Below, piece by piece: positions 57,081 through 64,000 of a stretch of 64,000 nt of DNA (positions are counted from its first letter, which is position 1; each line of letters begins with the position of its first letter). Source of the DNA: Bradyrhizobium diazoefficiens (GTDB lineage Bacteria; Pseudomonadota; Alphaproteobacteria; Rhizobiales; Xanthobacteraceae). The stretch lies in the NCBI RefSeq assembly GCF_018131015.1, contig NZ_JAFCJJ010000007.1, positions 62,001 through 126,000 on the forward strand, written 5' to 3'. The position numbers and the translations under genes were made by a program. The notes beneath the pieces are model-generated. The model was not told the DNA's origin, made no database searches, and saw only the letters and a program-made list of their open reading frames with translations.

Positions 57081-59165
57081 ATGCTTGAGGGTGCCGAAGT
57101 GCGGCTTGCCGTGGATATCGGCGGCACGTTCACCGACATCGTGCTGGACGTGGGCGAGGTGCGCAAGACACGCAAGGTTCTGACGACGCCGCTGCGGCCG
57201 GAACAGGCCGTGCTGGACGGCATGCGGCTCATCCTCACCGATGCGCGCGCGCATATGAGCGATATCGACGTCTTCATCCACGGCACGACGCTGGCGACCA
57301 ACGCGATCATCGAGCGGCGCGGCGCGAAGACCGCGCTGATCGCGACCGATGGTTTTCGCGACGTGCTCGATATCGGCACCGAGAGCCGCTACGACCAGTA
57401 TGACCTCACCATCGACAAGCCGAAGCCGCTGGCGCCGCGGTCGCTCCGCTTCACCGTGCCCGAACGCGTCGACGCGCATGGCGCGGTCCGCCTCCCTCTG
57501 GATGAGGCTGCGGTGCGCGCCCTCGCGCCGAAATTGCGCGAGCTGAAGGTCGAGAGCGTCGCGATCGCCTTCCTGCACTCCTATGCCAATCCCGAGCACG
57601 AGCGCCGTGCGGCCGCGATCATCAGCGAGGAGGTGCCCGGCGTTTCCGTCACGTTGTCGTCGGCCGTGTGCCCGGAGATTCGCGAATACGAGCGCACCTC
57701 GACCGCGGTCGCGAACGCCTATGTGCAGCCGCTGATCGACGGCTATCTCGCCCGAATGGCGGACGCCTTGCATGTCGAGCAGTTTCGCGGCGCGATCTAT
57801 CTCGTCACCTCCGGTGGCGGCGTCACCTCGATCGAGACCGCGCGGCGCTTTCCGGTGCGCCTCGTCGAATCCGGTCCTGCCGGCGGCGCGATCTTCGCGG
57901 CGCAGATCGCAGCAACGCTCGGCGAGAGCAAGGTGCTGTCCTTCGACATGGGCGGCACCACCGCAAAGATCTGCCTGATCGAGAAATACCAGCCTGAGAC
58001 CTCGCGCGTGTTCGAGGTCGACCGCGCCGCGCGCTTCCTCAAAGGCTCCGGCCTGCCGGTGCGCATTCCCGTGATCGAGATGGTGGAGATCGGCGCCGGC
58101 GGCGGCTCGATCGCCCATGTCGACGCGATGAGGCGCGTCACCGTCGGCCCCGAAAGCGCCTCGTCGGAGCCGGGGCCGGCCTGCTATGGCCGTGGCGGCC
58201 AGCGTCCGGCGGTGACGGACGCCGACGTCGCCCTCGGCATGATCGATCCCGATGCGTTTGCGGGCGGCACCATCAAGCTCGATCCTGAGCTGTCGAAGCA
58301 GGCGCTGCTGCGCGACGTCGGCGCGCCGCTGGGGCTTACGGCCGAAACCGCGGCCTATGCCGTGCACGAGGTCGTCTGCGAGAACATGGCGAGCGCAGCG
58401 CGCGTGCATGCGGTCGAGCGCGGCGCCGTGGTCGGCCAGCACACGCTGATCGCCTTCGGTGGCGCCGCGCCGCTGCATGCGGCGCGCGTGGCCGAGAAGA
58501 TCGGCGTGTCCCGGGTGATCGTGCCGTCGAATGCCGGCGTCGGCTCGGCGGTCGGCTTCCTCGCGGCGCCCATCGCCTATGAGCTGGTGCGCAGCCGCCA
58601 CGTCCGGCTCGACGATTTCGACACCGCGGCGGTCTCTGACCTGCTCGATGAGATGGTGGCCGAGGCGCGCGCGCTGGTCGAACCTGGTGCGGCCGGCGCG
58701 CCGGTGCGCGAGCGCCGCTCCGCCTTCATGCGCTATGTCGGCCAGGGCCACGAGATCAGCGTCGAGCTGCCGAACCGGCGGCTCCTGCCTGCCGATCTCG
58801 CCGGCCTGCGCCGGAAGTTCGAGGCCGATTATTCCGCGCTGTTCGAGCGGCCGATCCCGGGCGCGGCGATCGAGGTGTTGAGCTGGTCGGTGCTGGCGAC
58901 TACCGAGGCGCGTCATCCGCCGGCGGTGGCGACTGTTGCGCGCCAGCCGGCTGGAAAGGCGGCCGGCAGCCGGAAATTCTTCGACGGCCGGGCAGGCGAG
59001 GTGATCGAGGTCCCGCTCTATCGCCGCGAGGACATGGCGCCGGGCGCGACGATTGCCGGCCCCGCCGTGATCGCGGAGGACGAAACCTCCACCTTCGTCT
59101 CCACCAGTTTCGACGCGCATATTGACGGTGCCGGCAGCATCGTCATGGAACGGAAGGCGGCCTGA
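57081..59165 (+). CDS. Hydantoinase/oxoprolinase subunit A (HyuA-like)
   Basis: The 694-residue protein has the actin-like ATPase fold of HyuA: VRLAVDIGGTFTDIVL at the N-terminus, HGTTLATNAIIERRGAKTALIATDGFRDVLDIG, SFDMGGTTAKICLI, and AFGGAAPLHAARVAEKIG. With subunit B it hydrolyses N-methylhydantoin, 5-oxoproline or a related cyclic amide in an ATP-dependent reaction. It ends 2 bp before the next gene. An opposite-strand reading frame of similar length is a shadow. Confidence 0.92.
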   Translation: MLEGAEVRLAVDIGGTFTDIVLDVGEVRKTRKVLTTPLRPEQAVLDGMRLILTDARAHMSDIDVFIHGTTLATNAIIERRGAKTALIATDGFRDVLDIGTESRYDQYDLTIDKPKPLAPRSLRFTVPERVDAHGAVRLPLDEAAVRALAPKLRELKVESVAIAFLHSYANPEHERRAAAIISEEVPGVSVTLSSAVCPEIREYERTSTAVANAYVQPLIDGYLARMADALHVEQFRGAIYLVTSGGGVTSIETARRFPVRLVESGPAGGAIFAAQIAATLGESKVLSFDMGGTTAKICLIEKYQPETSRVFEVDRAARFLKGSGLPVRIPVIEMVEIGAGGGSIAHVDAMRRVTVGPESASSEPGPACYGRGGQRPAVTDADVALGMIDPDAFAGGTIKLDPELSKQALLRDVGAPLGLTAETAAYAVHEVVCENMASAARVHAVERGAVVGQHTLIAFGGAAPLHAARVAEKIGVSRVIVPSNAGVGSAVGFLAAPIAYELVRSRHVRLDDFDTAAVSDLLDEMVAEARALVEPGAAGAPVRERRSAFMRYVGQGHEISVELPNRRLLPADLAGLRRKFEADYSALFERPIPGAAIEVLSWSVLATTEARHPPAVATVARQPAGKAAGSRKFFDGRAGEVIEVPLYRREDMAPGATIAGPAVIAEDETSTFVSTSFDAHIDGAGSIVMERKAA

Positions 59166-59167
59166 CC

Positions 59168-60832
59168 ATGAGCAAGGCAAGCGGCGCGAGCCTGATCGAC
59201 CTCCAGATCATGTGGCACCGGCTGATCGCCGTGGTCGAGGAGCAGGCGCAGGTGCTGCTCCGCACGGCCTTCAGCCCGATCGTGCGCGAATGCGGCGATC
59301 TCTCCGCCGGCGTATTCGACCTCCGGGGAAGGATGCTGGCGCAGGCGGTGACCGGCACGCCCGGCCACGTCAACTCCATGGCGGAATCGGTCAAGCACTT
59401 CATCGCGCATTTTCCGCTCGAGACGATGAAGGAGGGCGACGCCTACATCACCAACGATCCCTGGATGGGCACCGGCCATCTCAACGACTTCGTCGTCACC
59501 ACGCCCTGCTTCAAGGACGGCAGGATCGTCGCGCTGTTCTCCTGCACCAGCCATCTCATGGACATCGGCGGCATCGGCTTCGGGCCCGACGCCACCGACG
59601 TGTTCATGGAGGGGCTCTACATCCCCATGCTGAAGCTGATCGACCAGGGCGTCGTCAACGAGACGCTGATGGCGATGATCCGCACCAACACGCGGCTGCC
59701 TGTTGACACCGAGGGTGACACCTATTCGCTGGCCGGGTGCAACGACGTCGGCTGCGAGCGCCTGGTCGAGATGATGACCGAGTTCGGCATCGACACGCTC
59801 GAGGAGCTCGGCGACTACATCTGCGACCGCTCGCGCGAGGCCGTGCTCGCCGAAATCGCGAAGCTGCCGAAGGGGACGTGGCGCAACAGCATGGTGGTCG
59901 ACGGCTACGACGCGCCGGTGACGCTGGCCGCGACGCTGACGATCTCGGAGGCCGGCATCCACGTCGATTTCGACGGCACCTCGGCGGCATCCAAATTCGG
60001 CATCAACGTGCCCTTGTCCTACACCATGGCCTACACCGTGTTCGGCCTCGGCTGCGTCGTCGCCGCACAGATTCCGAACAATGCCGGCTCGCTCTCGCCG
60101 CTGACGGTGTCGGCCCCCTTGGGCGCGATCCTCAACGCGCCGAAGCCGGCGCCGGTGGCCTCGCGTCACATCATCGGCCAGATGCTGCCCGACGTCGTGT
60201 TCGGCTGCCTGCGCCAGATCATTCCCGAGCGCGTGCCGGCGGAAGGCACCTCATGCCTGTGGAACCTCAACGTGCGCGGCCAGACCCGCTCCGGCGTCGG
60301 CGGCAATTACGGGTTCTCGATGGCGGTGACCAGCAATGGCGGCACCGGCGCGCGCTTCGACAAGGATGGCCTGTCGGCCACCGCCTATCCCAGCGGCGTG
60401 CGCGGCACGCCGGTCGAGATCGCGGAGACGCAGACGCCGCTGATCTTCTGGCGCAAGGAACTGCGTCCCGATTCCGGCGGGGCCGGGCGCACGCGCGGCG
60501 GCCTCGGCCAGATCATCGAGGTCGGAACCGGCATCGATGCGCCCTTCGACATCCTCGCGGCGTTCGATCGCATCGATCATCCGCCGCGCGGCCGCGATGG
60601 CGGCCGTGACGGCGAGGCCGGCTATGTCGGCCTGAAGTCGGGACAGAAGATGCGCGGCAAGGGCTTTCAGACCGTGCCGCCCGACGACCGCCTGGTGGTC
60701 ATGACGCCGGGCGGCGCCGGCATCGGCGATCCCCGCGAGCGTGGGCCGGACAGCGTGCGCGCCGACATCGAGAGCGGTTTGGGGTCCGCGGACAATGCAG
60801 CGGCAATCTATGGGCGCATAGGCGTGAAGTAA
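59168..60832 (+). CDS. Hydantoinase/oxoprolinase subunit B (HyuB-like)
   Basis: The 554-residue protein matches HyuB: LRTAFSPIVRECGDLSAGVFDLRGRMLAQA, GDAYITNDPWMGTGHLNDFVVTTPCF, DFDGTSAASKFGINVPLSYTMAY, and GAGRTRGGLGQIIEV. It forms the catalytic complex with HyuA. Substrate is not predictable. No transporter or regulator is adjacent; the closest upstream gene is the sirtuin. Confidence 0.92.
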   Translation: MSKASGASLIDLQIMWHRLIAVVEEQAQVLLRTAFSPIVRECGDLSAGVFDLRGRMLAQAVTGTPGHVNSMAESVKHFIAHFPLETMKEGDAYITNDPWMGTGHLNDFVVTTPCFKDGRIVALFSCTSHLMDIGGIGFGPDATDVFMEGLYIPMLKLIDQGVVNETLMAMIRTNTRLPVDTEGDTYSLAGCNDVGCERLVEMMTEFGIDTLEELGDYICDRSREAVLAEIAKLPKGTWRNSMVVDGYDAPVTLAATLTISEAGIHVDFDGTSAASKFGINVPLSYTMAYTVFGLGCVVAAQIPNNAGSLSPLTVSAPLGAILNAPKPAPVASRHIIGQMLPDVVFGCLRQIIPERVPAEGTSCLWNLNVRGQTRSGVGGNYGFSMAVTSNGGTGARFDKDGLSATAYPSGVRGTPVEIAETQTPLIFWRKELRPDSGGAGRTRGGLGQIIEVGTGIDAPFDILAAFDRIDHPPRGRDGGRDGEAGYVGLKSGQKMRGKGFQTVPPDDRLVVMTPGGAGIGDPRERGPDSVRADIESGLGSADNAAAIYGRIGVK

Positions 60833-61150
60833 CTGCGATTGCCCGCAATGATCTGACGCGAATGGTCAGCGCCACTGCCATTTCAAATTGATTTGCGCGT
60901 CAAATTCACGCCCCGCGCGCATTCTACTTTGCACTCCCCGTGATCCGGCGTACGCTATGCCCGCGAGCAGGAAGTACAACGACCATCTCCAGGGACCGTA
61001 GCTCCTTTGGCGACTTGCGCCGAATGAGGGGGACATCTGTTGGCAGCTCATCTCCGGCGGACGACGATCGACGCGTGCTGAACTGCAAACGTCTCTCACG
61101 GCGGCGCTCACAAGACGCAATCAACAAGCACAATGCGGGAGGAAGTGCCT
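60833..61150. other. 318-bp intergenic region with alternating CAAAT half-sites
   Basis: No gene is supported here. CAAAT-TG-ATTTG (60884-60895) is a perfect palindrome and a third half-site CAAAT follows at 60901-60905, spaced 5 bp. A weak promoter-like pair TTGCAC (60929-60934) - 16 bp - TACGCT (60951-60956) lies downstream. This is probably the control region of the PQQ dehydrogenase operon, with a long leader. Confidence 0.4.
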
Positions 61151-62863
61151 ATGAGGAAGCAGTGGCTTAACTCGGGTTTACCTGTTCTTGTCGGTGCAAC
61201 ACTTGCGGCGTCGGCGGCGTTGGCGCAATCCGTGGACACGGCAAGGATCGAGGCCGCCGGTCAGAACGACTGGCTGACCTATCACGGTTCTTACAAGTCT
61301 TATCATTACAGCCCGCTTGCGCAGATCAATGCGAGCAATGTCGGCAATCTGAGCGTGGCCTGGATTCACCTTCCCGGCCGGTCGACGCGTGGACTGCAGT
61401 CGATGCCGCTGGCGGCCGACGGCGTGCTCTATTACTCGGGCTCCTACAGCCGCGTCTTCGCGCTCAACGGCGCGACGGGCGAGGTGCTCTGGTCGTTCTT
61501 TCCAGAACTGGACGAGACGCTGATCGCCCGGCAGACCCACTCGCCGTATAACCGCGGCGTAGCGCTCGGTGAAGGCAAGGTATTCGTCGGAACGATGGAT
61601 GGCCGCCTGTTCGGACTGGATGCCAAGAGCGGGAAAGTGCTCTGGGAAACCAGGCTGCTCGACTCGCAGAAGCTCACGGTCGGCTTCACCGGTGCGCCGC
61701 TTTACGCCAAGGGAAGCGTGATCATCGGCTCGCAAGGCGGTGAATGGCCGGGCCGTGGTCCGATCTTCGCCGTCGATGCCGCCACCGGCAAGAAGAAGTG
61801 GGAGTTCCTGACGGTCGCAGGGACCGACGAGGCGATGAAGACCTGGGGCAATGATTCCTGGCGCACCGGCGGCGGCGGCGGCTGGATGCCCGGCACCTAC
61901 GACTCCGAGACCAACTCCGTCCTGTGGGGCACCGCGAACCCGGCGCCGCTCTACGACTGGTCGGGCGCCGACTTCAAGACGCAAGGCGCGCGTCCCGGCG
62001 ACAATCTCTACACCAGCTCGGTGATCGCGCTCGACATCGATACCGGCAAGCTGAAATCCTATCATCAGGAACTGCCGCACGACGCCTGGGACTTCGACAG
62101 CGCCGTCGGCGAGTTCGTGATGCTGGAGCGCGACGGCCAGAAATACGTGGTTCACCCCAACAAGGGCGGCTTCGTCTTCGTCTATGACCGCAATCTTGGC
62201 GTGAAGAACGTCTGGAAGCTGGTCGAGAACATCAACTTCGTCAAGGATATCGACAAGACGGGTGCGCTGATCGGCCGTCGCGACTTTGCCGCGGGGAAGG
62301 TCACCGATCCGCTGTGTCCGTTCATCGGTGGTGGCGTCAGCTGGAATTCCGGGTCGTACAGTCCGAAGACCGGTCTCTACTACAAGATCGGTCAGGAATG
62401 GTGCATGACGCTGGACATCCAGAAGACGACGCCGGTCACCTCGCCACAGGCCCAGCTCAACATCGGCGCCGACTTCAAGATGGCACCGCCTCCGGGCGGC
62501 GAGATCTATGGCCATCTCGATGCGCGCGATCCGATTACGGGCGCGAAGAAGTGGGAGGTCCGCTATCCCGAGCCGCCGCTTGGCAGCGTGCTGTCGACCG
62601 CGGGTAATCTCGTGTTCGTTCCCGACTCGCGCGGGATCATTCACGCCTATGATGCCGAAACCGGCGCCGAGCTGTGGAACCACAACAACGGCACAGGCCA
62701 CCAGGGCGGCATCGTCAGCTATTCCGTCGGCGGCAAGCAATATATCGCGGTCGCCGCGGGTTTTGGCGGCATGCTGGCGGACGAATACGCGCCGGCCTTC
62801 GGCGGCGTCTACAAGTCCATGCCGCGTGACGACGGCGCCCTCGTCGTCTTCAGCCTGAAATAG
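61151..62863 (+). CDS. PQQ-dependent alcohol dehydrogenase, probably lanthanide-type, without the Cys-Cys pair
   Basis: The 570-residue periplasmic enzyme has a signal peptide (cut after SAALA) and the eight-bladed propeller of methanol/ethanol dehydrogenases (repeated W-docking motifs such as ATGEVLWSF, SGKVLWET). Metal and PQQ ligands are E198 (GGEWP), N263 (TANPAP) and D314; D316 two residues on (PHDAWDFD) is the extra Asp of XoxF/PedH-type lanthanide enzymes. The vicinal Cys-Cys next to PQQ is replaced by TH (T129-H130 in ARQTHSPYNRG). A cytochrome c and a binding protein follow, as in xoxFGJ. The ATG at 61151 starts the signal peptide. Confidence 0.88.
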   Translation: MRKQWLNSGLPVLVGATLAASAALAQSVDTARIEAAGQNDWLTYHGSYKSYHYSPLAQINASNVGNLSVAWIHLPGRSTRGLQSMPLAADGVLYYSGSYSRVFALNGATGEVLWSFFPELDETLIARQTHSPYNRGVALGEGKVFVGTMDGRLFGLDAKSGKVLWETRLLDSQKLTVGFTGAPLYAKGSVIIGSQGGEWPGRGPIFAVDAATGKKKWEFLTVAGTDEAMKTWGNDSWRTGGGGGWMPGTYDSETNSVLWGTANPAPLYDWSGADFKTQGARPGDNLYTSSVIALDIDTGKLKSYHQELPHDAWDFDSAVGEFVMLERDGQKYVVHPNKGGFVFVYDRNLGVKNVWKLVENINFVKDIDKTGALIGRRDFAAGKVTDPLCPFIGGGVSWNSGSYSPKTGLYYKIGQEWCMTLDIQKTTPVTSPQAQLNIGADFKMAPPPGGEIYGHLDARDPITGAKKWEVRYPEPPLGSVLSTAGNLVFVPDSRGIIHAYDAETGAELWNHNNGTGHQGGIVSYSVGGKQYIAVAAGFGGMLADEYAPAFGGVYKSMPRDDGALVVFSLK

Positions 62864-62948
62864 TCTGCCGCAAAATCGGCGGGGGAGCGAGCGCAAGCCC
62901 GCTCCCCCCGTCAGTTAGGCCGGGCGCGATTTCGGGAGTGGAGCGGAC

Positions 62949-63290
62949 GTGTTGAGACCTGATTTGAAAACGATGCCGGCGGTGCTGGTCGTATCGCTGC
63001 TGTGTGCCGTGGTTGCGCGCGCGCAATCCGCAACGCCCGCGCCCGAGAACGGGACGCTCGATGTCGAGCAGGTGTTCGCCGGGACTTGCGGCTATTGTCA
63101 TTCCGACGGCGGCCGGGCTGCCGGCAAGGGGCCGCAGCTGATGGATACGGCGCGCGATGACGATTTCATCCGCAATCGCATCAAGCACGGCAAGCAGGGC
63201 GCGATGCCGGCCTTCGACGGCGCCTTCACCGACGCCCAGATCGACCAGATCGTGAAATACATCCGCGCCTTGAAACCGCGCGAAGGCTAG
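62949..63290 (+). CDS. Small periplasmic c-type cytochrome (XoxG-like position)
   Basis: The 113-residue protein has a signal peptide (to VVARA) and one haem site CGYCH (C47-C50-H51), with M86 in GAMPAF as the likely axial ligand. It fits a class I cytochrome c and is the expected electron acceptor of the PQQ dehydrogenase 85 bp upstream. It is shorter than usual XoxG proteins. The GTG at 62949 follows GGAG; an ATG at 62973 is an alternative start. Confidence 0.88.
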   Translation: MLRPDLKTMPAVLVVSLLCAVVARAQSATPAPENGTLDVEQVFAGTCGYCHSDGGRAAGKGPQLMDTARDDDFIRNRIKHGKQGAMPAFDGAFTDAQIDQIVKYIRALKPREG

Positions 63291-63303
63291 GCGAGGACGC
63301 GGA

Positions 63304-64000
63304 ATGAAGGCAATCGTCCTCGTCATCGCCGCTGCAATCATCGCTCTGTCGGCATCGGCGCAGGCGCGAACCCTGGAGGCGATCCGTTCGAGCGGCGAGA
63401 TCGGACTGTGCGCGCATCCGAACTCGCTTCCCTTTGCCCGCAAGGCCGGCGATCCGCCCGGCTTCCAGCTCGAGCTGGGACAACGCCTCGCCCGCGAGCT
63501 CGGCGTCTCGCTGCGGCTCGACTGGATCATCACGCAGTACCAGATGCGCAGCGCCGGCTGCGACATCCTTCTGGACGTGATCGCCGACCGCGAGGCGCAG
63601 GGCGAAACCCGCCTGAGGCTGTCGAAGCCGTATTATCGTACGGGCGTCGCGCTCGCGGTGCCGTCAACGAGCGCGCTGACCTCGTTCCAGAGCCTCAACG
63701 GCTCCACCAAGGTGGGTGTGCAGGTTGGCTCCGTCGCTGCCATGATCATCGGCCAGCGGCGCGTGCCGATATCGATTTTCGGCTTCGAGACCGACAGCCT
63801 CGATGCCGTGTCCAACCGCGAGATCGACGCGGCCGCGGTCACGCCGACCGTGGTGAGCTATTTCAATCTCACGCATCCGGACAAGGCGCTCCGGATCCTC
63901 GATCGCGATGAGAGCGTGGCCGATCTCAACTGGAACGTCGCCGTCGGAATGCTCCGCCCGGACGACGCGCTCCGCGAAGCCATCGACGCCGCGCTCGATC
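63304..64000 (+). CDS. Family 3 periplasmic solute-binding protein (MoxJ/XoxJ-like position), partial
   Basis: The visible 232 codons encode a signal peptide (MKAIVLVIAAAIIALSASAQA) and a SBP_bac_3-like domain (IRSSGEIGLCAHPNSLPFARKAGDPPGFQLELGQRLARELG, CDILLDVIADREAQGETRLRLSKPYYRTGVAL, SREIDAAAVTPTV). It starts 13 bp after the cytochrome gene. In xox clusters the third gene, xoxJ, encodes such a protein, thought to help dehydrogenase activation rather than transport. The C-terminus is off the window. Confidence 0.85.
   Translation, partial: MKAIVLVIAAAIIALSASAQARTLEAIRSSGEIGLCAHPNSLPFARKAGDPPGFQLELGQRLARELGVSLRLDWIITQYQMRSAGCDILLDVIADREAQGETRLRLSKPYYRTGVALAVPSTSALTSFQSLNGSTKVGVQVGSVAAMIIGQRRVPISIFGFETDSLDAVSNREIDAAAVTPTVVSYFNLTHPDKALRILDRDESVADLNWNVAVGMLRPDDALREAIDAALD

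Noticed and set aside
57060..59180. A 706-codon minus-strand frame opposite hyuA.
   Set aside because: Shadow of a conserved gene; composition is dominated by Arg, Asp, His and Gly.
60866..61120. Small minus-strand gene in the PQQ upstream region.
   Set aside because: No ribosome binding site, no recognisable domain, and it would occupy the only promoter region of the downstream operon.

Overview
This window looks like a chromosomal segment of a Bradyrhizobium-type alphaproteobacterium (Rhizobiales, Nitrobacteraceae). The signs are very high GC, RcdA (DUF1465), DUF1192 and DUF4164 proteins, the zapA - 6S RNA - 5-formyl-THF cyclo-ligase order, a TRAP transporter beside pobA, and several families of palindromic intergenic repeats. 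This assignment is inferred from gene content. I see no tRNA, rRNA, insertion sequence, prophage or CRISPR array.

Layout. 1-9.2 kb is an aromatic-acid region: a minus-strand enoyl-CoA hydratase / feruloyl-CoA synthetase-like ligase / SDR operon, a HicAB toxin-antitoxin pair, a DUF3237 gene, a DctPQM TRAP transporter and a divergent 4-hydroxybenzoate hydroxylase (pobA). 9.4-18.6 kb holds a hotdog thioesterase, a LysR regulator divergent from a PNPOx-like flavoprotein, an orphan membrane protein, a large PAS-GGDEF-EAL protein with a degenerate GGDEF site, a quinone oxidoreductase, DUF1192, a candidate small RNA, rcdA and rpmE. 18.8-29.1 kb holds an ABC exporter, a MotA/TolQ + OmpA-like pair with a GNAT gene, a CFA-synthase-like methyltransferase and an RND efflux adaptor/pump pair.

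29.2-38.8 kb is a minus-strand central-carbon block: tkt, gap, pgk, class II aldolase, class I aldolase, a divergent ThiE-like gene, a Sel1-repeat protein and an inositol-monophosphatase-family enzyme. 39.1-42.3 kb carries DUF4164-zapA, 6S RNA, the formyl-THF cyclo-ligase, a YmdB-type phosphodiesterase and a GST. 42.3-45.6 kb has two soluble chemoreceptors that share a C-terminal domain, one of them with a PilZ domain. 45.8-51.6 kb has yebC, ruvC-ruvA-cytidine deaminase-ruvB, a Tat-exported metallophosphoesterase, ybgC and an NTF2-like gene. 51.6-60.8 kb has a glutamine amidotransferase, dctA, an NCS2 permease, an SDR, a sirtuin and an HyuA/HyuB pair.

The right end (61.1-64.0 kb) is the most interesting operon: a PQQ alcohol dehydrogenase, a small c-type cytochrome and a periplasmic binding protein in xoxF-xoxG-xoxJ order. 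The dehydrogenase carries the extra Asp that marks lanthanide-dependent enzymes but lacks the vicinal Cys-Cys pair. The window edges cut the first SDR and the last binding protein.
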